DNA of 64,000 nucleotides, taken from the NCBI GenBank assembly GCA_036927565.1, contig JAYESD010000003.1:36893325-36957324 (forward strand), written 5' to 3'. Position numbers and translations under genes: made by a program. Positions 54,014 through 64,000 of the stretch are shown here, piece after piece (position 1 is the first letter of the stretch; the number at the start of each line of letters is the position of its first letter). Below the pieces are notes generated by a model. That model was not told where the DNA came from, did no database searches, and saw nothing but the letters and a program-made list of their open reading frames with translations. The stretch comes from Tuctoria greenei. Its lineage: Eukaryota; Streptophyta; Magnoliopsida; Poales; Poaceae.

Positions 54014-56637
54014 GTCTGGGAGCGGACTTGTCCTGCCCTATACCCGGACTAGTCTGGTATTCCCTTTCTGTTCAGAAATTCAGTTTTATTAGGACTACGG
54101 ACTTGTCCGGCACATTGCACGGACTAGTCCGATCAAGTTTCTGTCACCGGACTTGTCTGATGTTCGAGTGGACTAGTCCGATCTGGTCCAGTTTCAATCC
54201 GGAAGACTTTTATTTTGCTAACCCCAGACTTGTCCGACCAAACATATGGACTTGTCCGAAAATGTCTATGTTCCATAACGAACTTGTCCGGTCCCTACCG
54301 CGGACTAGTCCGGTGTGCTGAATTCCACTCGGATTTTATTATTCTTCCAAAATGGGTTATTGGGTAATTGCCTTAATTGGGCCCAAGAACTTCTTGCCCA
54401 ACCTCAGGGGAGCCCACGTGGACCCCACCTCAGCCCCTACACGTCCCCCACCGAAATCCACATGGAATTCACACCAAAACTCTACCTTTCCACCCCTATA
54501 CAAACAACCCAATACCATCACCTCTCCAACCAATGAGAAAAACTCTTGCTGCCGTTCCATGATCGTGTGCCGCTATCAAGAGGAAGTCCGGAAGCAAGGA
54601 GGAGGAGAAGAGGTAGAAGGATCAAGAAAGATTGATCTTCGTCAACTTTTTTGACAATTGACGATCGTCATCATCAAATCTTCATCAACTCATCTTCATC
54701 AAGACCTAGACCTCAAGATTCAAATGTTGCATCCAATCTTCAACCCATGGATCTATAGACACGTGGTACACCCTCTACATTCAAGTTTCCACGATAATTT
54801 AACCCTAAAACTTGCTGTCCAGAAAACCCTATTTTTTGCAGTTCTGAATAGGGCGGACTAGTCCGGTGTCTGAATATGTTAATGCTGAATTGGATCCATA
54901 TCGACTCCAATCAATTCCAAACTTGTTCAAACTTGTTATAAACAATTGTAACTAGTTAGTAAACATTAATAGCAACTCATTAACAAGTTTTACATCATGA
55001 TTGCATTAATCATGCATGTCACAACATATTGAGTAATATATGAGCATTTATTGATTGTAATATTTGTTTTGCATGTTTGTCGCGCGAAATAGAAGGTCTC
55101 ACTGTAGACAGTGACTTAGAGGACCTGCAGAATCAGAACTTCGAAGCCTTCAATCCAAACCAAGCTCAAGAGCAAGGCAAGTGTCCTTGATCATTTTGAT
55201 CCAGGTTTTTAAATGTTTTGTTTGCAAAATTGCATGCTTGTGTTAATTGACGGGAAAACCCAAATTGTAGGAGTTACTAGTCTTGTATGACCACCCTTGT
55301 TGCTTGAACACTATGTAGAGAGTTGGAAAGGGTATTTTACGCTTTTGCTTTACTATGCTCAATTGGGTTTGGGAAACAATCATGTTACTTAATTATGAAC
55401 TATTGAACCTGTAAATTATGAGAATCGATAATAATGACCTTTTAGCAACATGGTGCCTAGGGATCTAAGAAAGTCGGTTATGTTGAATGGGTTGGACTGT
55501 TTTTGGATGTTTTGCTTGCTTCAGATCTAAGGACCAATTCGTGGAGCGACCATCCAGGATTTACAGTGCCACCACAAGGCCAAGTATGTGCGCGACTTAG
55601 CTGACTAATTGGTGTATTGCTAGTACTATTTGGACCATTAGGAATGCTCGGGGAAGGGGTAGTCGGGTGGATTTATAGAGATTGGTGGGACTACCCTGGG
55701 ATCCAAATGGCTCAGGAGAGGGACCTTGATTGGATGTGCTCAATTGCAGACATCACCACCGGTGAAACCTTAGTGGGGTCTAAATATGCTAGTAATCACT
55801 TTGTAAAGGTTATTTTGTGATCTCTTGTCCACACACCTAAGGAAGTTTGAGACGGCATAAATGAGATTCCTTAGTCATCGAAAGGTGATGAAATCACGAA
55901 CTTGTGGGTAAAGTGGTACAAGCCCCGCAGAGTGTGTTTAAAACTATCATGATAGTCGTGCTCCTAGTTATGAGCAACCTAGACCCTCACATGATTAGAG
56001 TTATGGACCTTTAACATGGTTTAATTGCTGAAATTGAATTGGGAGTTGGTATTGGTTTATTAATTGGTTTTGGTATATGAAATTGAGAAAGATGAGCAAT
56101 TATGAGATGGTTATGGATTATTATTGCTGGTATTGGTTATTTAAGTTAAAATTAATGTTATTTGGGTTATTTTCGGAAAGACCACACTTAATTATATAAT
56201 TGCACTTTCAACTATTTGAATGTACTTTTATGCAACTAGCCATTGTTATTATCGTTCCTTGTTTAGGCTACATGTCATACTTTCCCACACTTGTCGAGTA
56301 CTACATGTGCTCACCCTTGCTATTTCCCCAACAAAATCAGACGCAGGCAACAATTGGAGTACCATGAGGTCTTTGAGGAGTTCTAGGCGCGCGTGTTTCT
56401 GTCAAGCTTGCTTGTGGAGTTTGGAGTTTTAGTGTTTAGTGTTTTCTTCTGCATTTGTTCAGAGCTTGTATTCGAGACTATTTGGTTTGTAATAAGGTAC
56501 TATTATTAGTGTCATTATTCGATATATGGTTATATCTGTTTATCATTTGTGGGTCACTTGTGTATGTGTGTTAAATATTCTGGGCACACATATGCATTAA
56601 TATTACGCTTGGTTCATTTTTCGAACCGGGTGTCACA
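54014..56637 (+). repeat. E5 5' LTR (family B), first 120 bp missing
   Basis: It begins GTCTGGGAGCGG, equivalent to offset 120 of the intact LTR start at 62374, exactly where the E4 5' LTR also begins. The palindrome pairs (about 54022-54320) are spaced 21-22 bp. The TATA box is weakened to TATACAAA (54497-54504). It ends GGGTGTCACA at 56637, 3 bp before the primer site. Confidence 0.9.
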
Positions 56638-56640
56638 AAT

Positions 56641-56652
56641 TGGTATCAGAGT
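56641..56652 (+). other. E5 primer-binding site
   Basis: TGGTATCAGAGT, one mismatch at the end from the initiator Met-tRNA complement. Confidence 0.9.
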
Positions 56653-56943
56653 TGTATTTGACTGTAATACACATGCCTAGGTAGAATGGACACCACAGAT
56701 CACTTAGGACTTCTTTCCTACTCAAAATTAGCATGTTTTGCACTATTTTGCCTTCCACTAGCTATATAAAGTGGGAAAATTTTGTGTTTTTGCTGCTGTT
56801 GTTGCTGCGATTTTTGCTACTTTCCATCTTTTTGAGCAAATGCACATCCCCTCATCCTAATTTATGGCGGCTGCAATTTCAGAACTGATATTTGTGTTGT
56901 CCTCTATTTTTCTCATGTTTTCTTGTAGAGGGCTCACACCAAA

Positions 56944-57943
56944 ATGACAGCCCGCACGAGAGCTCGTTTGCCACCCCCTTGGAAGCAAGCTTAGGTCTCG
57001 CAAGGAGCCGCAAATGGAACCAGCCCAAGAGGAGGAGGAAGTAAATTCTCCCCCAAAGGAAATTGAGCATGAACACTCCAACACGATGGAGGAAGATCCA
57101 GAAATGGTGGAGTCCTATGATGATAAGGGAGAGTAAGACCCTAAAATGGTGGAATTCTATGGTAGTGAGGAAAAGGAAGGTGAAGCACATGAGGAGAGTG
57201 AAGATGAAGCCCAAGATGAGGAGGAACCGCAAGAAGACGTATCCGAAGCCCAAAGGAATGCATCACAGCCTAGTGAAGACAGAAAGGAGGACAAATGCAT
57301 AGTTTACCGTGATGCCCAAGAATTCTGTTCTGTCGGTACTGATGGAGGATTTGCAGCTAAGCAATTGAATGAGTTCCTTTATTTATGCAAGATGCACCCA
57401 GAGTACTATGTTAAGAGGATTCCTCGCCATGGACGTGAAGAATAGAAGGCTCAAGTTACCGTTCTTGCCAAAGATGAGGTGGTCACCTGACACTTTGCAT
57501 CCACATGGAGATCTACTAGGGAGCAAGCTATTGATGATGTTGCTTCGAATGAACTTACTAGATTTTGCCACATCTATCACGAGCAGATTGGAGGTACTAG
57601 TTTTGCGCTGCACCACCAACGCAAGAAGGGAACAAGGGAAGTCTTAATGCCGCAAGATGGAGCTCGAATCAGTTCTCGTGCCATTGACAGATCTCAGGCA
57701 GTATTGGTGAACTTGGGAAATCGTTATGCTGATGCTATGGAAGAGATCTGTTACCTCCGTAAGAAACTATTCATTATTGAGAAGCAAGAGGAAGTTGGTC
57801 CCATCGTGGATGTCAATGATGTAGCAACCTCTCCAGCACCTACATGGACGGCCAACTCGCTTTGGCGTGCGCCCATGTATGCCTCACCGCCGACGTCGCC
57901 TTCGCTGCCTCTCGGCCAGGACAGCCACAGTTCACATAATTGA
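56944..57943 (+). pseudogene. E5 extra ORF upstream of gag, unknown acidic/coiled-coil protein
   Basis: A possible start 'MTARTRARLPPPWKQA' at 56944 stops after 16 codons. The main frame runs 57014-57943 with only three stops (near 57134, 57443 and 57488), about 310 codons. Its N-terminal ~90 residues are strongly acidic ('EEEEVNSPPKEIEHEH', 'EESEDEAQDEEEPQEDVSE'). A conserved-looking middle follows ('VYRDAQEFCSVGTDGGFAAK', 'FLYLCKMHPEYYVKRIPRHG', 'FCHIYHEQIGGTSFALHHQ'), then a coiled-coil ('RYADAMEEICYLRKKLFIIE') and a Pro/Ser tail. It is absent from E4 at the same place and unlike the E2 extra ORF in sequence. A pyrimidine-rich run ending TTTTCTTGTAG lies just upstream (56919-56929). I do not recognise the family. 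Confidence 0.55.
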
Positions 57944-58246
57944 GTCTAGGTCTCCTGTTTAGAAGTTAGAAAATAGTTTAGATTGTTTGGGTTGTGTTTA
58001 GTGTGGTGTGCTGAATTTCCTTAGTGTGTGCTTGTGATTTTGTGCTTGGTGCAAGTTGTGGGACGTCTAGCGTTTTGTCCACAGCCGCACATAGTAGAGA
58101 GTTGTAGGATCCTTGTCCACATCCTCTAATAGGGTTTTTAGTATTAATAAGAGAGTTGATTATTTACATATACCTTGATGCATATAGTTGGGGCATTTCT
58201 TTTCAAATTTTAAATTCTTTCATCTCTACTATTCTTTCACCAACAG
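57944..58246 (+). other. E5 leader between extra ORF and gag
   Basis: This is non-coding. It matches the last part of the E4 leader (37115-37336), including GACGTCTAGCGTTTTGTCCA, and ends CTATTCTTTCACCAACAG directly before the gag ATG, a 3' splice-site-like sequence. Confidence 0.6.
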
Positions 58247-59641
58247 ATGCCGAGGACTCGCAACCAAAGAAATGCCAATGGTGAGGAGGAGAACAATGAA
58301 GCACCCCAGAACAACCAGGGACATGCACAGGGAGCTATCAACCTTTAGCAGCTATTGGACATGCAGAACCAACTCATGCAGACCATGATACAAATTACGG
58401 GACAATTGCAAGCTTTCAACAACAATCAAACCCACATGCCGCCACCAACAACACCTCCTCCGCCCCACAATCATTTGCGAGAGTTCATGAGGACCAGACC
58501 ACCTACTTTTGCTCAAGCCACAAACCCTATGGAAGCTGATGATTGGCTAAAGTCTGTTGAGAAGAAACTTGCTATTGTCCAGTGCAGTGATAGAGAGAAG
58601 GTTCTTTTTGCCTCACACCAGTTGATTGGAGCTGTTGCAGATTGGCGAGAATCTCTATGCAAGGCCCATGAAAATCAAGAGAGAATCACATGGGCTAAAT
58701 TCAAAGAGAAGTTTCGTTCTCACTATGTGCTAGAGGGAGTCATGATACTAAGAAAAAAAGAACTTAAAAACCTCAGGCAAGGAAGGATGAGTGTGAGTGA
58801 GTATCTCAACAAGTTCACTCAACTATCAAGATATGCTATATAGGACATCAGTACTAATAGCAGGAAGCAGTACCTGTTTATGAGGGGTCTCAACAATGAA
58901 ATTCAAGTCCAGTTGCTCAATGCTGACTATGCAAATTTTCAGAAGCATGTAGACAAGACCATTGTGGTTGAGAACAAGATTCGTGAGATGGAGCTAGATC
59001 ACAAGAGGAAGATGACATATCAAGGACAGCCGCAAGGAAGCAATGTCCGTCCTCGCTATGAACCGCCTACTGCACCATATTACAACCTGTCTGCTGCTGC
59101 ATATCACCCTGCTTATCCACCGTGACCGCAACAGCAAATGCAGCAACACCCGCCCATGCAAGCACCTCGCTTACACGTGCAGCTTGTGCCACACCCAAAT
59201 ATGCCTGCCTATGCTCAAAACCATCCTCTCCCTAACTTTGCTGGCGCCACTGGTGGAAAGACTTGCTACACTTGTGGACAAGTGGGACATTTTGCAAATC
59301 AATGCCCAAGGTCAGGACAGTGTCAGATGAACAATGTTCCAAGGCAGAATCCAAGGCCCAATGGAGGAGCAACTCAACGCAACCGAGGACCGCTAATTTT
59401 TGCTTGTGGCAAGGTAAATTATGTATCCGCGGAAGAGGCTCAACAAGCTGAAGATGTTGTGATTGGTATGTTTCTCGCAAACTCCAACCCTGCTACTATA
59501 TTGTTTAATTCTGGAGCATCCCATTCATTCATCTCATCAAGATATTTTGTAAAGCATAGCATGCCGATATCATACCTGAAGTTTACTTTGTTGGTTAAAT
59601 CTCCTGGAGGAGAGATGATGATGAATATAGTATGTCTATAA
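58247..59641 (+). pseudogene. E5 gag and start of protease (broken)
   Basis: One frame carries stops at 58346 (TAG), 58841 (TAG), 59123 (TGA) and 59639 (TAA). It has 'MPRTRNQRNANGEEENNEAP', 'LMQTMIQITGQLQAFNN', a Pro/Thr run, 'DDWLKSVEKKLAIVQC', 'MRGLNNEIQVQLLNADYANF' and an intact zinc knuckle 'CYTCGQVGHFANQC' near 59270. The protease reads 'LFNSGASHSFI': the catalytic Asp is Asn (59507-59509). As in E4, the frame must shift by -1 near 59662 (AAGGGGGTAG) to continue into the rest of pol. Confidence 0.9.
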
Positions 59642-60794
59642 GTAAGTATCTCCACAAGGGGGTAGATTTCCTCGCCAACCTCATAGTCCTGAATTCTCAA
59701 GGCTTGGACATCATACTTGGAATGGATTGGCTAAGGAAGCGTAATAGAGTAACTCATTGTGCCACTCGGACAGTGCAATTGAAAAATGAGGAAGGAGTTA
59801 GTATAGAGTTTAAGGCAGTTCAGTCGACAACCGAGAAGGCAATGGTAAATCACGCAGAAGGAGTAACTCTGGAGGAAATTCTGATTGTTCATGAGTACCC
59901 GGATGTGTTTCCTGAGGAATTGTCAGGTATGCCACCTGACCGTGACAACAAGTTCGTCATTGATTTAATACTTGGAACTGCACCTATAGCAAAGAGGACA
60001 TATAGGATGGCTCCTACGGAATTAGCAGAGCTCATGAAGTAGATTCAAGAGCAGTTAGAGAAGGGTTTTATATGCCCAAGCTCGTCGCCATGGGGAGCCC
60101 CAGTGCTTTTTGTAGATAAGAAAGATGGGTCCCAGAGAATGTGTGTGGATTACCAGTCTCTCAACGAGGTGACAATCAAGAATAAGTATACACTGCCCCG
60201 TATAGAGGATCTATTCGACCAGATGAAGGGGGCCAGACTATTCTATAAGATTGATCTTTTGTCAGGATATTTCCAAATGAAGTTAGACCATCATACATAC
60301 CTAAAACAGCTTTCAGGACATGGTATATATCCTATGAGTATAAGGTCATGTCATTTGGATTGACTAATGCACGCGCATAGTTCATGTATCTTATGAATAA
60401 GGTTTTCATGGAGTATTTGGATAAGTCTGTGGTAATGTTCATTGATGACATCATGATCTACTCGAAAAGTGAAGAGGAGCACGAAGAGCATCTATGGCTG
60501 ATGTTGCAAAAATTGCGAGAGGATCAGTTGTATGCCATGTTCAATAAGTGCCAATTCTTGTTGAGGGAGATATCATTCCTATGTCATGTCATATCTGGAG
60601 GAGGAGCGTCAGTCGAGCCAGGAAAGGTTAGAGAGGTGCTAAAGTGGGAACCGCCGCAAAATGTGAAGGTAATAAAGAGTTTTTTTGGAATGGTTGGATA
60701 TAACCGTCGGTTCATCAAGGACTTTTCCAAGATAGTGAAGCCCATGATCGAACTACTAATGAAGAAGAAGCCCTTCAAGGGGACTCAAGCTTGA
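59632..60794 (+). pseudogene. E5 protease end and reverse transcriptase (broken)
   Basis: 'GVDFLANLIVLNSQGLDIIL' and 'EYPDVFPEELSGMPPDRD' lead into RT, with a stop at 60040. Then come 'LFVDKKDGSQRMCVDYQSLN' and 'FYKIDLLSGYFQMK'. A frameshift lies near 60280, then 'MYLMNKVFMEYLDKSVVMFI' and the intact active site FIDD near 60440. The thumb region 'KWEPPQNVKVIKSFFGMVGY' ends at a stop near 60792. Confidence 0.88.
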
Positions 60795-61230
60795 TAGGAT
60801 AGTTTTGAGGAGCTAAAGAAAAGACTGACAACATCACCTCTGTTGGTATTGCTAGATGTGAGCAAGAGCTTTGGTATCTATTGCGATGCGTCAAGGCAAG
60901 GACTTGGTTGTGCATTGATGCAAGAGGGCTGAGTTGTAGCTTATGCATCCAGACAACTGAAGAAACATGATTAGAACTATCCTACGTATGATCTCGAACT
61001 TGCAACCGTTGTGCATGCATTGAAGATTTGGAAACATTATATTCTTGGTCATAGATGTGAGATTTATACATATCATAAGAGTCTCAAGTACATATTCACA
61101 CAAACGGATTTGAATTTGAGATAATGATGATGGTTGGAACTCATTAAGGGTTATGATGTGGGAATCAATTATCATCCAGTAAAAGTCAATGTAGTGGTTG
61201 ATGCCTTGAGTCGAAAGGGATCAAGCCACC
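60795..61230 (+). pseudogene. E5 RNase H (broken)
   Basis: The sequence retains GAG (Glu) at the position where E3 and E4 have TAG at the start of this domain. Recognisable parts include 'YCDASRQGLGCALMQ' near 60880, 'HALKIWKHYILGHRCEIYT' near 61020, 'LKYIFTQTDLNL' near 61090 and 'VNVVVDALSRKG' near 61190. Several stops interrupt it, for example near 60930, 60968 and 61121. Confidence 0.8.
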
Positions 61231-62340
61231 AACTCATCATTAGGGAGTTACCATCTGATCTATGCAAGGAGTTTGAAAAGTTGATTCTTGGATTCGTAAA
61301 TGAGATAGGAGCAATGGATTTAAATCCAACCCTGGAGCAAGAGATTCGAGAAGGTCGGATGAAGGATAAGGAAATCAAGAAAATCAAGGAAAGGACCCAA
61401 GAAGGGAGAGAATTCAGATTTGAGGAGGATGACCATGGTATTTTATGGCTTGGAAAGTGGATTGTTGTGCCCAATGAGAAGCTTCTTCGATAGTTCATAT
61501 TAAAGGAGGCACATGACTCACTTTACTCCATCCATCCGGGCTGTACGAAGAGGTACAAGGATCTGAAGATGCGCTAATGGTGGGATGGTATGAAAAGGGA
61601 CATAGCTGAATATGTCGTATTATTGCAGCCGTTGAAGATTCTAGAATGGAAAAGGCGAAGATTGTCGCATTATGTTATGTGTTCCAATGAGTCAAACAAG
61701 TTTGAAGATGTCACCATAAGAGGAATTGTATGGGAGAAGGTGCAGAACACCCATGTTTTGGAATGAGATAGGGGAGACTCAAGTATTCGGACCTGAAGTG
61801 ATCCAGGATGCTGAAAAGCAAGTTCAGACAATCTGCGAGAATTTGAGAGCTGCTCAATCAAGATGAAAGGGTTATGCGGATAATAGACGAAGAAGCCTGT
61901 CTTTTGAGGTGGGAGACTTTGTATACCTCAAAGTGTCACCTATGCAAGGTCACAAGCGATTTGATGTCAAAAACAAGATTGGCACCTTGCAATATTGGGC
62001 CATTCATGATTTTGGACAAACGGGGAGAAGTAGATTATAAGTTGGAAATGCTAGCATATCTTTCTAATGTTCATGATGTGTTTCACGTTTCTCAGCTCAA
62101 GAAGTGCTTGAGGGTTCTGGAAGAGCAAGTACCGATGGAGGAATTGGAGCTTGAGGAAGATTTGACCAATGCCGAGCGACCTGTCAAAATTTTAGACACC
62201 TAGGAAAGGGTCACAAGAAACAAGGTGATTAGATGGTGCATGGTGCAATTGAAGCATCATACAGAATCGGAAGCAACTTGGGAGTGGGAAGATGATCTCA
62301 AGAAGAAATTTCCTTATCTCTTTCCTTCTACATCTAATCA
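61231..62340 (+). pseudogene. E5 integrase remnant (catalytic core deleted) and chromodomain
   Basis: The linker 'LWLGKWIVVPNEKLL' is followed by a stop and the HHCC start (near 61505-61610). After 'LQPLKILEWK' near 61640 the sequence jumps to the equivalent of 'SLKMSP' near 61690. The whole DDE core (about 430 bp in relatives) is missing. The C-terminal part has 'RGEVDYKLEMLAYLSNVHDV', 'FHVSQLKKCLRVLEEQVPME' and, after a TAG at 62201, the chromodomain end 'TESEATWEWEDDL'. The last frame stays open through the polypurine tract and ~600 bp of LTR to 63025. Confidence 0.88.
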
Positions 62341-62373
62341 CGTGGGTGAGATTCATTTTAAGGGGGGTAGGTT

Positions 62374-62977
62374 TGTAACACCCTCATTTTCATGTATAAT
62401 GCATTGCATACATCCTCATACATGTATAACATTAATCAACATAAAATGGAAAAATATTAAAATGAATTTAGGTCTAATCAGGAATTTAATCCTGTCAGGG
62501 AGCGGACTTGTCCGACTTTTCTGTTTAGAAATTCAGTTTCTTCAGGACTACGGACGTGTCCGGCACAATGCACGGACTAGTCCAATCGAGTTTTTGATGT
62601 TTTACCGAACTTTTCTGATGTCCGAGCGGATTAGTCCGATCTGGTCCAGTTTCAATCCGGAAGCCTTTTATTTTGCTAACCCCGAACTTGTTCGACCAAA
62701 CATACGGACTTGTCCGAAAATGTCTCCGTTTTATAACAGACTTGTCCGGTCCCTACTACGGACTAGTCCGGTGTGCTTAATTCCACTCGAATTATATTAT
62801 CCTTCCACGATGGATTATTGGGTAATTGCCTTAATTGGGCCCAAGAACTTCGTTCCCAACCTTAGAGGAGCACAAGTGGACCCCACCTCGGCCCCTACAC
62901 GTCCCCCACCAAAATCCACTTGGAATTCACCCCAAAACCCTACCTCTCCACCCCTATATAAACATCCCAATACCCTA
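62374..62977 (+). repeat. E5 3' LTR start (family B), cut by E6
   Basis: TGTAACACCCTCATTTTCATGT at 62374 gives an intact LTR start, followed by the palindrome array (about 62500-62775) and a TATA box TATATAAA at 62955-62962. The LTR breaks 15 bp after the TATA box, where copia sequence begins at 62978. Confidence 0.9.
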
Positions 62978-63878
62978 TGTAGGATCGAAGAGCACGTGAA
63001 AAGCTACCAGAGGGGGGGGGGGTGAATGGTAGATTTAAAAATCTTACGCAGCGGAAACAATTAAACCCCAACCCCTTCGGCAGAAAAACAATCTGTTAAA
63101 AAAATTGTGTGTGAGACTAATCTAAACGTGTTTCACCGTGACAAAAGTGATAGATATCAGAGAGAATCAAGTCACAAAGACAACACAAAAAGAATCACTC
63201 AAATCCGTCGAGAAAAACTCAAGTTATGATCAAAAGATCAAACAAAGGTCAATCTGCCCTACCCGAGAAAGAAAAACAGTTCTGGAACGCTGCAAAGAAA
63301 CTCGTGTAGATCATAGACCACAAATTCAATGACCGTGAAATTTTGACAGATGATAGATAATCAAGTTTTGAAGACAACCCAAAAAGAATCACGTCAATTG
63401 GATCTGTAAAACTCGAATTATGATAAAACCACCGATAAAAGGTAGTGCTGTCCAGAAACTCGACGAGTAAAACTTGTCTAGAACAAGTCGGACGAACAAG
63501 GCACAAAAATTCCTTCAAACTACAAATTTTATTCGATAGAACACAAGAGGAACAGCCCCAAAGTCGTGCACCACGAGCTCTGGGCTCCCTTGCTTATATA
63601 ACCAGCTCGAAAGCCAACTCAACTCAGATCAGGAACCTAATCCTACTCCGTTCACGAATCGTAACTTTCCATAACTGCTTAGCATTCTTCTATACGCAGA
63701 TAGAAGCAATCTTAAGACTTTCAAACACCTTAGAACGTATCCCACATTCCTAAACAACTGAAATTCGTGACCCACACGAAATCCTATCATAACCAACTCA
63801 AATCTTTCCATATTTGAGTCAAACCCGACTCAGCCGCAGCCTGACTCCATAACCTAGTCGGTTGGACCTTTCCGACCA
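62978..63878 (-). repeat. E6 3' LTR (copia)
   Basis: Plus-strand left end TGTAGGATCG and a probable right end ...CCGACCA, ~900 bp. It is non-coding: the open frames within it are short and unsupported. The right boundary is inferred from where RNase H similarity stops. The GGACTAGTCC palindromes of E1 are not present here. Confidence 0.5.
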
Positions 63879-64000
63879 ACTCTTTGCAAATGGCACTAGT
63901 ATTATCACAGAACAGTGGAACACTATATAGATCAACCCCATAGTCCTTAAGTGTTTGAACAATCCAAAGAATTTGTGAACAAGCACTAGCAGCAGCTACA
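63879..64000 (-). pseudogene. E6 copia RNase H fragment (window edge)
   Basis: Minus-strand translation from the edge gives 'VAAASACSQILWIVQTLKDY' and 'VDLYSVPLFCDNTSAICKE', the C-terminal RNase H motif of plant copia elements ('CDNxSAI'). The usual ~50 residues after this motif are missing before the LTR, suggesting a small deletion. Confidence 0.75.

Larger units (their letters stand above)
54014..62977 (+). mobile_element. E5: family B chromovirus with extra ORF, integrase core deleted
   Basis: The order is truncated 5' LTR, primer site, leader with a ~1-kb extra ORF, gag, protease, RT, RNase H, remnant integrase with chromodomain, polypurine tract, and the 3' LTR start, cut by E6 at 62977. 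The proteins match E4 and E3. Defects include a lost protease Asp, several frameshifts and deletion of the integrase catalytic core, so it cannot transpose alone. Confidence 0.9.
62978..64000 (-). mobile_element. E6: second Ty1/copia element, minus strand, runs off the window
   Basis: An LTR-like block (62978 to about 63878) is followed on its right by copia RNase H sequence read on the minus strand. On the minus strand the LTR ends with a run of 11 G, next to TGAATGG on the plus strand (63011-63028), resembling the E1 LTR end. It is inserted in the E5 3' LTR. The rest of the element and the right target duplication lie outside the window. Confidence 0.75.

Noticed and set aside
62374..63025. 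The long C-terminal part of the 62225-63025 frame as a real protein domain.
   Set aside because: It is translated LTR and then E6 LTR sequence. Openness here is probably partly chance and no domain is visible.
1..64000. Host genes, tRNA or rRNA genes, bacterial-type operons.
   Set aside because: No exon-intron gene with non-transposon homology, tRNA cloverleaf or rRNA sequence could be recognised. All strong coding signals are retrotransposon proteins.

Overview
The window is plant nuclear DNA made almost entirely of nested LTR retrotransposons. I recognise no host gene, tRNA, rRNA or CRISPR array. The families present (Sirevirus-type Ty1/copia, Athila-type Ty3/gypsy, and chromodomain Ty3/gypsy elements with LTRs of 2.6-4.2 kb) and the layered insertions suggest a grass or close monocot relative, from heterochromatic intergenic or pericentromeric sequence. 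The species cannot be read from the sequence.

Layout. 1-158 is the 3' end of a 'family A' gypsy LTR that sits inside the reverse transcriptase region of a minus-strand Sirevirus-like element (E1, 159-6459, 5' LTR 4895-6459). E1 itself sits in a minus-strand Athila-like copy (L, 6460-10121). A second Athila-like unit (R, 10122-15222) abuts the far side of the same LTR and has gag-protease and an ORF1/env-like gene but no pol. Copy R is cut in gag by a roughly 16-kb gypsy element (E2, 15223-34037) with 4.2-kb LTRs, an extra ORF upstream of gag, and a chromodomain-type integrase. E2 pol is split by a family A solo LTR (25647-28448) with a perfect 5-bp target duplication. Then come two 'family B' chromovirus copies in direct tandem (E4, 34045-54013; E5, 54014-62977). 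E4 integrase is split by the youngest element, the family A copy E3 (40717-51236, 10,520 bp, duplication GATGT). E5 carries its own, different extra ORF before gag. Its 3' LTR is cut by a second minus-strand copia element (E6, 62978 to the window edge).

Function. Every element encodes Gag (capsid, zinc knuckle) and, where pol is present, protease, reverse transcriptase, RNase H and integrase, the proteins for reverse transcription and integration. None looks autonomous now. E3 is closest, with one stop and two frameshifts. The others have many stops, lost catalytic residues or deletions.

The most unusual signal is a 12-bp palindrome, CGGACTAGTCCG, and its near-match CGGACTTGTCCG. They occur roughly 100 times in the LTRs of E1 (copia) and of families A and B (gypsy), in pairs whose starts are 20-22 bp apart, about two helical turns. 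Most pairs lie upstream of the TATA box and usually one lies downstream of it. The same phased architecture in two unrelated superfamilies suggests a shared regulatory or protein-binding module. Other leads are two unrelated ORFs upstream of gag, AG splice-acceptor-like sites immediately before gag and extra-ORF starts, and two 5' LTRs truncated at exactly the same internal base.
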